Of a stretch of DNA of 64,000 nucleotides, positions 54,284 to 64,000 are shown one piece after another. A program made the position numbers and the translations under genes. Within the stretch, counting starts at the first letter, position 1; each line of letters opens with the position of its first letter. Below the pieces are notes generated by a model. The model made no database searches, was not told the DNA's origin, and worked only from the letters and a program-made list of their open reading frames with translations. The stretch comes from Galeopsis tetrahit (Eukaryota > Streptophyta > Magnoliopsida > Lamiales > Lamiaceae): contig OY776132.1 of NCBI GenBank assembly GCA_963675135.1, positions 8,370,001 to 8,434,000 on the forward strand. The letters are read 5' to 3'.

Positions 54284-55874
54284 TCATCTCGGCGGGGTTG
54301 AGTGACCTCAACCTCCGCCGTCATCGGAATCGAAATTTCCGATCCATATGTCTCCAGCATACTCCTTGCCTTCTTCAAAAAGAACAGACCATCAATTTCT
54401 TGCCTCACCTTTTCAGCCCTTATGAAATCAGCTAGATCACCAGAATGATCTTTCCATAATCTCTTCTTCCCAGCCCGCATGTCTCCCGGAATTGAAAAAC
54501 TTGCACCATTTTCTTCAGATTGTTCGTGTTCCACATTATTCTGCCCCGTTTCTTCGCGCATTGGAACATAAGGGTGTTCTCCTTCATGAATAATCTCCTC
54601 ATAAGTCTCAAAATCAAAACTTTTAAAATCTCTACCCACATGGTGAATAACTCTTAGCCCCTTACGATTTTCCATTTCTTTCTCCAACAGTGGTTCGATG
54701 AACATTCTGTGATGATATCCAAATGGTACAGTAAAAGTACGCGGATGAAGAACCATACCTGTTTTAGGATCCTTTTGTGCATTCCCCATATTTTCTGCTG
54801 CACCATCCTCTCCCCTTTTGGTCATAAGCTCCTGAAAAGAATAAACTGCTTCCCTTTCATTTTGTAGAGGCTGTGCTTCTTCGTTGAGGTTCCAATGAGG
54901 TCCCAACACCTCCTGCTCAGCCATTTTCCACATCTCCTTAACACCTTCATCCAGCATAACTGCCTTACCTTTAGCCCTTCTCCTTTTTTCAGATTCAGAG
55001 GAAATGTTGTCATCCAAAGTAATGATGTTCTTACCCCTATCTTCTCTTCTAACTCCCAAATCTTGGTTCAACACCACAGTATTTGGTCGTCCCAGATCAA
55101 TACCCAGCAACCTAGAGAGGTCCTGCATGTCTCCTGCATTAGGCCTTTTAGCTTTATCCGTCTTTAGCCACTCCGGGAAGAATTTGGGATTTTCAACCCA
55201 GTCATCCTCTCGATCCCTGACTTTGCTACAACCTCTAGCAGAATGAGTTAGATGTCCACAATAAGAGCAAAAATCTGAAAGCCTTTCATATCGAAAGAAA
55301 ATTATTGTGGTAACATTATGAGCAGTAAAATTAGAAAAACGACATAAGGGTGCTTCCGTGTCATAAAGCACACGGACTCTCAGTGATTCCCCCACGCCAC
55401 CTGCCCTTCCTTAGCATTTACTTGTATCACCTCCCCAAGAATGCTTCGAACTCTTTCCCCTGTTACCTTTGTCATTGCATGTGCCGGAAGACCGTGGATC
55501 TGAACCCAGAAAGGCACCCTGTCCATTTTCATATCAGCAAAGCACTCCGCTCCGGTGAGTGGTTTAAGAACCATGATCGATCGTCGCAAATTCCATGGTT
55601 ACATGTCTAGTACCTCCTGCATCTCAGCTTTATTGTTGAAATCAACAACATAAAGACCATCCCCCACCGAAGAGACAGTGAGAGAAGAGTTAATCTTCCA
55701 GCTTGACAGCAACAGTTTTTTAAGCTCAAGCACATTAAAAAAGCGTCGAGAAACAAACTTTAAAGCAACTGAAGAGGTAGGGATAACAAGCTCACTCATT
55801 TGTACAACAGTATTTGCTGTTTCCTTCTCCGAAATTAAACATTCACTGAATTTTTCCTGAATCGCCATTGCCAT
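54280..55874 (-). pseudogene. LINE ORF1: DUF4283 plus CCHC zinc knuckle
   Basis: It starts MAMAIQEKFSECLISEKETA. The DUF4283 region contains GDGLYVVDFNNKAEMQEVLD, then a TAA at 55601-55599. It continues in frame with PWNLRRSIMVLKPLTGAECF and VPFWVQIHGLPAHAM. A one-base shift near 55395 leads to SLRVRVLYDTEAPLCRFSNF, the knuckle CSYCGHLTHSARGC and a long charged tail. This is the plant L1 ORF1 RNA-binding protein, inactivated by one stop and one frameshift. Confidence 0.88.
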
Positions 55875-56430
55875 TTTTTGAGGTATGAAGGAGATATCGT
55901 AGACTAAAAGAAAGAAGATGAAAAGTTGTGAGAAACCTTCTAACTTCCCTTCCAAATTTATAGCCCAGATTCGAGTGGAGAAACCACCATTATTCTGTAA
56001 AACCATTGGCCCGTCTGAATAAAATATTTGATGTTGGATATGTTTACCAAAATCACACCCTTCCATTGAAGAAACCAAGAATTCTCGCGTGTGGGGATAT
56101 GAAAGGGCTCCTACCATCGTTCCTAACACCCCCAATGCAGAAGCAAGTGTAACTCACACACCGCTCAGGAGTTTGCCAATTTGAAATGCCCCTAATGATT
56201 AGGCGAATTTGCCAAAACCAAGGCAGCCACAAAGCAATCCAGTTGTGTTAAAAAAGCCAACATATCATTAAATGCTTGATCCCAAAAACAAGAAAAACAA
56301 ATTCAAAAACTTTTCAAGGTGAAAAGGAATTGAAGAGATGATCCAGAGGAGGAGAGCATTATTTTCTTCAAAAGAGAAAAGATGAAGTTTTCCGGCTAAC
56401 TCCGGTGGGTTTTTTTTAGGGAGAGGAAAA

Positions 56431-57402
56431 AAGAGTTATTTAATGCTCTTAGTTTCATTGCACAAATAAGTCATTTCCTAATTTTATTACACATTCATCT
56501 ATTACTCTATTTATTTATTATTTTTTAAATTATGGTAATGCTCCTTGTTTCTATTTCATGTTGATCATTTTGTGAAAGAATTTCAGTCTTATCTAAAAGT
56601 TCGAACTTGGAGAGAGTTAGAAAATTAAATTTTATATATTAATTCTTAATACTCCCCTCATAGGACGAATTATCATCTCTTACCTTTGGGAAGGAGATCC
56701 ATCGAGTGAACAATTTAAATTGATGAAGTTGCTTTCAACAGGAATCAAAATGTTTGGGTGTGAGCCTTTAGACTTTGATACCATAAAAAAATTATATCTC
56801 ATCTTATAAATATAGAGGGTGAAGAATTAATTCTTGTATATTAATTCATAATAATTTGACACTTGTTCTTTCACAATGACATTAGTTATTTTGATGATAA
56901 TAATTTTTTTCCAAAACTTATGATGATTCTGTCAAAAAAAAAAAAATTATGATAATAAATTATAAATTAATACTTCATTGGTTCCATGATGACTTTCATA
57001 TTTTGATTGATCCACTTTTTTAGAAAAATTAATTTAGTGAAATGTAAGGTCAAGTAAATTAATTGATTGTAATATAGAAATATAAAATGTGATGTTTTTT
57101 TTTTGTTTGGTCTATGTAAGTGTTTTTTAAAATGCATATTATATTTTAATTTAATATTACAATTTGTTTATGTATTGAAAACTGATAAATGATAGTAAGT
57201 GATAGTCCCTCCTCCTGTGATTTTTGTACACTTTATTATTGAGACGTTCTAAAATTAGTTGGACATTTTCAATGGGTAAATAACTCATAAAATTAATATC
57301 TCCGCAACATCATTTTATTTTTAAAACTATCACTTGTTTTTTTTTCTTCCATAAATTACTAAATTCTCTTTACATCTCATTAAATCATTCAAAAAATTAA
57401 TA
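56431..57402. other. AT-rich spacer with a partial Stowaway
   Basis: No gene. 57205-57400 resembles the left half of the 61184 MITE family (CCCTCCTCCTGTGATTTTTG, CATCATTTTATTTTTAAAAC) without a clear right end. Confidence 0.45.
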
Positions 57403-57637
57403 CTCCCTCCGTCCGTCTATAAGTTTTCCATTTTACCATTTTAGTCCGTCCGCCTATAAGCTTCACATACCCTTTTTGGTAAGTACTTTTTCTTACACTT
57501 CACTTTATATTTTACTTTTTCTCTCCATCTCTCTCCTTCTTCCAATCACATCACTTGTACTATATCTATTATTTAATCACTTTTCTTAATCTTTGTGCCA
57601 AAAAGTAACGGGAAACTTATAGGCGGACGGAGGGAGT
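57403..57637. mobile_element. Stowaway-like MITE (235 bp)
   Basis: TA|CTCCCTCCGTCCGTCTATAA and inverse TTATAGGCGGACGGAGGGAG|TA. Non-coding. Confidence 0.9.
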
Positions 57638-57639
57638 AT

Positions 57640-59092
57640 TTATTTATTTGATCTCACATTTCACGAAATTAATTTTTCTTAAAACGTAAATCGATCATAG
57701 TATACAAATTATCATGAAACAAATGAAAGTATTAATTTATTATCATCAGTTTTCGAAAAAAAATTATAATCACCAAAATAACTAGTGAAAGAAACAAGTG
57801 TCCAAGGGTGGGTAGTGAGAACATTGGAATAGAAATAATGAGCATTACAATAATTAAAAAAAATAAAAAAACAGATAAATAGAGGAATATGTAATAAAAT
57901 TAAGAAATGGTTAAACTGAGTAGAACGCACCGTTTTTGCTAGGACCGTTCAGTACAGGACTGGATCCGCTCCCTAATACTGATCGATAATGATAAAAAAA
58001 AATTTAAAACCAATAATAATAATGTTAGGTATGTCAATTACCATATTTCTTGTTTGATGTGGATAATTAAAACAAAGGTTGTAGTAGGGTCCACGAAGCT
58101 GCAGTTACTTTCATGAGGATGGGGAGGAGGAGGACTATTAAGAATTTTTTTTGAAAACCATTATTAATGGAATAAGACAGAGAATAATTAATTGACCCGT
58201 GAGTGGTTTCACAAATCTATATATATCTAACAATGACACAAAGTTTTTTGTCTTTTAGATTGGTCTTTTTTTTTTTTTTTAATTTTTAATTGCTTTTATT
58301 GATAGGTTGTATTTAGTAATGTACCATTTTTTACTTTACAGGCACCTTGTCATTCAACTTATGAACTTAATCTTTTTTTTCTTCCTTTTTAATAAAAACC
58401 CTTTTATTGTCCACATATCAGTATCTGTCCTCTTCACTACATTGTTGACTGCAAAGAGGCAGCTTAGCGACAATGGCATGTTGCAAGTTTTGTGCTCCCT
58501 TTTCTTAATTATTCATATTATCAAGCCCAACTGCCCAACTACTTAAGAATTAATTAATTGTGCAAACAATTCACTTTTTCGAATATTTGAAATTAAAATG
58601 AAAGTCATCACAAACACGTTGTAATTAAATTTGTGTTGCATCACAATTTGTGAAGGATAATATGGTGTAACAAAATATTTTTTATTTAATTACAAATAAT
58701 GTTTGCAACGACCTAATGCCCAACACAAATATGCTTCAAATTAAAAATAATAATTTGCATCTTAACTTATTTTAATCGATAAAAGGATAAAATTAGATGA
58801 CTAAAAACAAAATTGCTCAAATTAAAATTTAAAAGTGTGTCGATTCAAAACCCTTAAAAAAAAAAAAGAGTGGTGATTGCGCGCCTAGTTTTCTCTTTGT
58901 TCACTGTCCGGTTTGGGAGAGATAAGAATTGTGTGGTCATTTTTTCAATGTGGGACCAAAATTTATATTAAATTCTTGAGTATATATTATTTGACTTTCT
59001 AAAATGGACTTATATTTGTTGTTGATTTTAGATTGATAAATATGTATAATATTATCTCATTTTTATATATCTAAATAATCAATTAATGTATA
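57640..59092. other. Gene-free AT-rich spacer
   Basis: No coding sequence I can support in about 1.4 kb. Confidence 0.5.
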
Positions 59093-59388
59093 CTCCCTCC
59101 GTCCCAGGATTACTTGCACAGTTTTACCGGCACGTTGTTTAAGAAAAGTGAATTTAGTGGTTGGTGATGTAAGATAAATGAGGGGTATTTTAAGTAATTT
59201 GGTGAGGTGTAAAGTGGATATGATGAGGTGTAAAGTAAAATGTATGTAAAAAGGTGGTGGCAATTTTGAAAATAAAATGATGTTGGGAGGATATTAATTT
59301 TGTGGGGTATTTTTATATTAAGAGTATGCAAATAATTTTGGGACGTCCAAATAAGGAAAGTGTGCAAGTAATCACGGGATGGAGGGAG
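59093..59388. mobile_element. Stowaway-like MITE (296 bp)
   Basis: TA|CTCCCTCCGTCCCAGGATTA and inverse end TCACGGGATGGAGGGAG|TA. Same family as 61184-61458 but in inverse orientation. Confidence 0.9.
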
Positions 59389-59439
59389 TATTGTTTAAAA
59401 CTTATAAAAGTCCTTCTAACAAAATTAAACAGATGGAGT

Positions 59440-60110
59440 AACTTTTAAATTGTAGATTTGCATGATATACTAACTTTTAAATTGTAGATTTGCATGATAT
59501 ACTATCTCAATGTAAAAGTTTGCTCAAATAGGTCCATAGAGTATATATTTATTCTATTTAAATAGTTAACTTAGGAGTATTTTTTCTATTTTATTAAAAA
59601 GATTGAGTATATATACCAACAATATTCTTTACTCGTTATTCCATAAATATTTTTTATAATTAAAATATAATTTTTTTAAAAACATATACTCCCTCCATCC
59701 TGTAAAATTTTGCTCAAACCCATTTTTTAGTTCACAAAACATATGTTTATTCTATTTAAATAGTTAACTTTTGTAACTTTTAAATTGTAGATTTGCATGA
59801 TATACTAACTTTTAAATTGTAGATTTGCATGATATACTATCTCAATGTAAAAGTTTGCTCAAATAGGGTCCAAAGAGTATATATTTATTCTATTTAAATA
59901 GTTAACTTAGGAGTATTTTTTCTATTTTATTAAAAAGATTGAGTATATATACCAACAATATTCTTTACTCGTTATTCCATAAATATTTTTTATAATTGAA
60001 ATATAATTTTTTTAAAAACATATACTCCCTCTATCCTGTAAAATTTTGATCAAACCCATTTTTTGGTTCACAAAACATATGTTTATTCTATTTAAATAGT
60101 TAACTTTTGA
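59440..60110. repeat. 335-bp tandem duplication of Stowaway-rich sequence
   Basis: Two copies with period 335-336 bp: ACTATCTCAATGTAAAAG at 59501 and 59836; TACTCCCTCCATCC at 59687 and TACTCCCTCTATCC at 60023. Each copy contains the 29-32-bp repeat CTTTTAAATTGTAGATTTGC and a Stowaway terminus. Confidence 0.85.
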
Positions 60111-60379
60111 ATATTTTTTTACTTTATTAACAAGATTGAATATGTATCAACAATATTCTTTATTTACTCGTTATCTCATATATATTTTTTATAATTAAAA
60201 TATAATTTCTTAAAAAACTTATATAAAAAGAAATGAGCAAAATTTTAGTGGAAAAAAAAAACACAAATATGAGGTTAAAACATATTGGAAAATTTTTACA
60301 ATATGGTGTTCACTCAGTTTAACACATCAAGCCTCTCTATTAAAGAATGATTAGTTAGTTTATTAGTAGAGGTTATTAG

Positions 60380-60560
60380 TAGGGGTGTGCAAAGTATGGT
60401 TCAGACCGACCAAACCGACCGAACCAAACCAAACCATTAAATATAGTTCGATTTTTGGTTTACGGTTCAATTTACGGTTTTTAGAATTGATTTTTTTAGT
60501 ATGGTTTGGTTTACGGTTTTCACTAATGAAAAACCGCAAAAAAATGAACCGAACTTGTTT

Positions 60561-60591
<31 letters not shown>

Positions 60592-61129
60592 ATTATCTAA
60601 ATAAATATTATATATATTATAGATTTATAGTCTCTATATTATATAATCCCTAAACTAGTAAACTCAAGACATTTTTCAAGCCGACAAGCCCAATTGTCCA
60701 AAATCGGAAACCCTACTCACTTTCTTCTATTTAGGCTCACTCAATCTGATCAATCTGAAATCTCGAAGAAGACATAAGTTTGTTGTTTCTTTTTGTGGTT
60801 ATTTAGTTATTTTTTAACAACTAATTTGTGAACGTTGTAATAGCATTTCGTCTATTCAAATTATATTTTGGATTATTGGGATTTCATTTTGTCTATTCTA
60901 TTGAGATTGTGTTTTACATTTTTATTAATTATTTTGTATAGAGAAAAAAAATGAGCAAAACTACGGTTCGGTCAAAACCGACCGAACCACCCGAAATATT
61001 ATGGTTTCAAACCGAACGGTTTTTATAAATACGGTTTGGTTTACGGTTTTGAAAAAAAAGAACGATTTATAGTTTGATTTACGATTTACGGGCGGTTTGG
61101 TTAACCAAACCGAACCATGCACACCCCTA
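60380..61129. mobile_element. hAT-type MITE (750 bp)
   Basis: Perfect 8-bp duplications GTTATTAG (60372-60379, 61130-61137). Ends TAGGGGTGTGCA and its inverse, followed by inverted GGTTTGGTTTACGGTTTT-type repeats. Contains (TA)n at 60560-60587. Non-coding. Confidence 0.92.
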
Positions 61130-61183
61130 GTTATTAGTATTAATTAAGTTTCTAGATTAAATATAAATAGTGTTATTTTATTA

Positions 61184-61458
61184 CTCCCTCCGTCCCGTGA
61201 TTACTTGCACACTTTCCTTATTGGGACGTCCCAAAATTACTTGCACACTCTTAATATGGAAATACCCCACAAAATTAATAACCTCACAACACCATTTTAT
61301 TTTCAAATTTGCCACTTCTTTTTTCCATACATTTCACTTTACACATCATCAAATTACCTAAAATACCCCTCCTTTATCTTACATCATCAACCACTAAATT
61401 CACTTTTTTTAAACAACGTGTCGGTCAAATTATGCAAGTAATTTCGGAACGGAGGGAG
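61184..61458. mobile_element. Stowaway-like MITE (275 bp)
   Basis: TA|CTCCCTCCGTCCCGTGATTA and inverse AATTTCGGAACGGAGGGAG|TA. Inverse-orientation sister of 59093-59388. Confidence 0.92.
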
Positions 61459-61519
61459 TATTATTTTGATTAATTCAGAATATACAACTGTATAAGTTTT
61501 CCTTTTTTCAATACAAGAG

Positions 61520-61565
61520 CTCTTTCATCTTCTTCATCTGGTTCAAGATGAAGAAGATGAAAGAG
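61520..61565. other. Perfect 20-bp hairpin
   Basis: The arms CTCTTTCATCTTCTTCATCT and exact inverse (61546-61565) are separated by GGTTCA. It sits in the 260-bp gap between two MITEs. Could be a chance inverted duplication or a small-RNA precursor. Confidence 0.6.
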
Positions 61566-61717
61566 AATCATTATAAAAAGAATTGATCAAAGTTTTACTG
61601 AACAAATGGAGTACATTTTAATTAATTCTCTTGTATTACAACGCAAAAAATAAAAGTAGTGATAGTAAGTAAGACATGAGTTTGAGCAGTTACTCGATTT
61701 TTAGCACGTGTCACACC

Positions 61718-62026
61718 TAGTGCTGTTATTCGAACCGAGTCGGTTCGACTCGTTTAGCTTAATGAGCCGAGCTCGAGTTCACTAGATACTCGATTTACTA
61801 ACGAGCCGGTTCGAGCTCGACTTGTTAGGCTCGATAACTAATTTTTTGTAAAAAAATTCATTAAGCTCGTTAGGCTCGCCTCGACTCGATAGGCTCATTA
61901 AGCTCGTTAACGAGTCGAGCTCAATTTTTAACTCGACAATGTTATCAAGCCGAGCTGCTCGTCTCAATAAGAGCTCGAGTCGAGCTCGAACCTCAAATAC
62001 TCGGCTCAAATTAAATAACAGCTCTA
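61718..62026. mobile_element. hAT-type MITE (309 bp)
   Basis: Perfect 8-bp duplications GTCACACC (61710-61717, 62027-62034). Ends TAGTGCTGTTATTCGAACCG and inverse TAGAGCTGTTATTTAATTTG. The interior consists of GAGCTCGA/TCGAGCTC palindromic repeats. Non-coding. Confidence 0.9.
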
Positions 62027-62167
62027 GTCACACCAATATAGTAGAACGTTAATTACGGAACATTTTTTAATATAACAAATGTCAATCATCCATACAATTA
62101 AATAAGATTTAAAATACCAAAATTGAAACATGGTCTCATTCAGAGTTGAAGTTACTTGAAATGAAAT

Positions 62168-62743
62168 CTAGTTGCAGACAATGTTATTGATCTGCTGCGT
62201 CGCCCTCACTATATCCATGGTACACTTCAAATCAGCACCTTTCATCTTCACCAAGATGAAAATAATCTCCGCTGATCCTCTCAATTTCGCCTCAGCCGTG
62301 ATTGGAACGACCGCCGCCGCCGTACTCAAATTCAATTCCACATCCAACCTGAATTTCTTGGTGCCTCTCCAACCCACACTGGACTCTGCCACTTCAGCAA
62401 TTCCGACCTCCGCCCCCTGGCGGCGCGTGAACACCACGGTGGCGCGTGGGTATGTGTACCGCCCGAAGTTGGAGTTACTGATGGAAAACTCGACGTTGAG
62501 TCTCGCCGGAGTTCCGCCGGTGAAGTTTGTGACGGCGGCTTCCCGGATGCGGAATTTGGGGTTACGGGCTTTCAAAATCGTTAAATAAATTGTAGTGTCT
62601 ATCACAATAGTATAGACCACGATAAACGCGATTATGAATGTGACTTTACGCTTATTTTGCTTGCGAAGCTTATCGTGAGCGGCGGCGGCGGCTGCCGCCT
62701 CCGTGTCGCCGGTTTGTGGTGATTGCATTTCCTTCTCCGCCAT
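62168..62743 (-). CDS. LEA_2 / NDR1-HIN1-like membrane protein (paralogue)
   Basis: An intact intronless frame of 191 aa. The N-terminus has an Ala run, then basic KLRKQNKRK, then a membrane segment (about 33-57, FIIAFIVVYTIVIDTTIYLT) followed by LKARNPKFRIREAAV, matching the LKIRAPKFRV junction of the 50575 protein. The LEA_2 domain (about 75-175) has EFSISNSNFGRYTYPRATVV and ELNLSTAAAVVPITAEAKLR, ending LKCTMDIVRATQQINNIVCN. Expected to be a single-pass membrane-anchored protein. The ATG at 62743 is the first in frame; TATATATTAAAA-like sequence about 60 bp upstream is a plausible TATA box. Opposite in orientation to its paralogue about 11 kb away, with only transposons in between. Confidence 0.92.
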   Translation of the reverse strand: MAEKEMQSPQTGDTEAAAAAAAHDKLRKQNKRKVTFIIAFIVVYTIVIDTTIYLTILKARNPKFRIREAAVTNFTGGTPARLNVEFSISNSNFGRYTYPRATVVFTRRQGAEVGIAEVAESSVGWRGTKKFRLDVELNLSTAAAVVPITAEAKLRGSAEIIFILVKMKGADLKCTMDIVRATQQINNIVCN

Positions 62744-62985
62744 CTAATGGTTTGGCTTTTTACTTTCTTTCTTGTTTGCTCCGAGAAAGGAGACAAATAA
62801 AGGCTATATATTAAAAATCGGGTTTTGATGAGGTGACGGGTTGGGATGTGTTTCAAAGATATTTGTAAGATTTTTATCAAGTGGATTTTAAAGATATTTA
62901 TAAATTATAATTATGTTTTTTAAAATAGAGATATTTATCGGAGTTTAATGTTTGTGGAATTAAAGGAAAGAACACCATTTCTTAA
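62744..62985. other. Promoter region of the second LEA_2 gene
   Basis: GGCTATATATTAAAA near 62802-62816 reads TTTTAATATATAGCC on the minus strand and is a TATA candidate. Nothing else recognised. Confidence 0.4.
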
Positions 62986-63163
62986 TGTGAAGAATAGGAA
63001 TTGAGAATTCTGTGTAAATCGACAGATTACAAAATAAGAATTAATTAGCCCTTTAAATACTAAGGGACTAATAACTACTAATGTAATTGTTAATATAACG
63101 GCTAATAACAACCTAACTACTTAATTAAGAAATATACACATTAAGGGTGTATCTTCTAATACA
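62986..63163 (-). repeat. Putative 3' LTR of a minus-strand Copia element (178 bp)
   Basis: On the minus strand it runs TGTATTAGAAGATACACCC ... CTATTCTTCACA, a TG...CA unit right after the RNase H coding end. The 5' LTR is outside the window, so this is inferred from position. Confidence 0.55.
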
Positions 63164-63165
63164 TA

Positions 63166-64000
63166 GGGTGTATCACTGGGGTGTATTAATCAACCCTTTA
63201 TACCCCTCAAAATGGGAGTGGATATCTAGTAGTAAGCCCATTTTGGACTTGAGATTTGTGAAATGTGAAGTAGATAGCGGTTTGGTGAGGATGTCAGCAA
63301 GGTTTTCTGAAGTTGGGATGTGGATAAGAGGGAACAAGTCTTGTTGAATCTTTTCTCTTGTAAAGTGGTAGTCCAAAAAGATGTGTTTAGTCCTTTGGTG
63401 TAAGCAAGGATTATGGGCAATGGAGTAAGCACTTTTGCTATCAGTGTACATTGATGAAGGTGTGGAGTGTTGAATCTCCAGATCAGCAAGTATGTAGTGA
63501 ATCCATTGCATCTCACAAGAAGTTGATTCCAATGCCCTGTACTCAACCTCAGCAGAGGACCTGCTAACAGTAGCTTGTTTCTTGGATTTCCAAGAGATTG
63601 TGAATTATCAAGATAAATGCTAAAACCAGTAATGCTTCTTCTAGTGTCAATGCACCTAGCCCAATCAGAATCTGAGAAAGCATGCAATTTGTAGTTGATA
63701 TTCTTAGGATAGAAGACACCAGTTCCAGGATTGCTTTTAAGATATATTAGGACTCTATGAACAGCAACTAAATGTGCAACAGTAGGAGACTTCATATATT
63801 GACTCATAGCTTGAACAACATAAGAAATATCAGGTCTAGTTACAGTCAAATAAAGTAGCTTCCCAATCAGTTTTCTATAGTGTTCAGATTTATGTAGAAC
63901 AGGAGAATCAGGATCAAAATTGAATTTAAAATCCATAGGGGTGGAACATGGTTTGCAGCCTAAATAACCAGAGTCATGCAATAAATCTAAAGTGTATTTT
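63166..64000 (-). pseudogene. Copia RT C-terminus and RNase H, frame-broken, runs off the window
   Basis: Reads HDSGYLGCKPCSTPMDFKFN, LIGKLLYLTVTRPDISYVVQ, LHAFSDSDWARCIDTRRSIT and GFSIYLDNS. Then, in a second frame from about 63605, SWKSKKQ, EYRALESTSCEMQW, MYTDSKSAYSIAHNPCLHQR TKHIF and NLADILTKPLS. One frameshift near 63600 separates the two parts. The D, E, D RNase H residues are visible. The rest of pol lies beyond 64000. Confidence 0.9.

Larger units (their letters stand above)
53841..56430 (-). mobile_element. LINE (L1-type) non-LTR retrotransposon, 3'-truncated and broken
   Basis: Minus-strand order: a GC-neutral leader (about 56430-55875), ORF1 with DUF4283 and a zinc knuckle, then ORF2 starting with an APE endonuclease. 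The rest of ORF2, including RT, is absent because the sequence stops at the LTR fragment at 53840. Borders at the 5' end are approximate and no TSD was found. Confidence 0.85.

Overview
The window is nuclear DNA of a flowering plant, probably a eudicot. It is AT-rich and intron-containing, and it is dominated by plant transposon lineages: Tat-type Ty3, Copia, LINE, MULE, hAT, CACTA, Stowaway and SINE. I cannot name the species from sequence alone. Only three ordinary host genes are convincing: an intronless ABCG half-transporter (25189-26961, minus) and two paralogous LEA_2/NDR1-HIN1-like membrane-anchored proteins (50575-51147 plus; 62168-62743 minus). Nearly everything else is mobile DNA, often nested.

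Layout. 1-390 and 11770-12451 are a ~151-bp tandem repeat with GCGACGAAAT motifs, which ends in a CACTA-like terminus. An 11.4-kb Tat-lineage Ty3 retrotransposon (391-11764, 5-bp TSD ATATT, LTRs about 1% diverged) is inserted in it. That element carries gag-pol, a 120-bp tandem array and a spliced antisense gene. 13.2-15 kb holds a foldback MULE MITE and two Stowaway MITEs. 15.5-21.3 kb is a decayed Copia element split by a gene-fragment-bearing MULE. 21.3-22.2 kb is a Stowaway split by an hAT MITE. 22.2-33.7 kb is mostly gene-poor, with the ABCG gene, two SINEs and a Tourist-like MITE. 33.7-45.3 kb is a cluster of four MULE-type elements, each with perfect or near-perfect 8-9-bp target duplications. 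45.4-50 kb holds hAT and LINE relics and smaller MITEs. 51.2-53.8 kb is a gag-only LTR element, 53.8-56.4 kb a minus-strand LINE, 57-62 kb MITEs, and 63-64 kb the end of another Copia element.

The most interesting unit is the 8,100-bp MULE at 35978-44077, with a 9-bp TSD (AAATTTAAA) and 44-bp perfect TIRs. It carries two convergent multi-exon genes. The minus-strand gene is a Mutator transposase spliced in frame to a C-terminal OTU-type cysteine protease domain. The plus-strand gene is a plant mobile domain (PMD) protein. Both reconstruct with canonical splice sites and conserved catalytic residues, and both are broken only by isolated nonsense codons. All non-coding compartments of the element are loaded with a TTCGAACAT motif that also recurs in a neighbouring non-autonomous MULE (44193-45344). 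I propose this as a coherent but now silenced transposon system: transposase, deubiquitinase-like domain, PMD partner and candidate binding repeats.

All gene models come from reading the sequence. No similarity search was run, so family names rest on recognised motifs.
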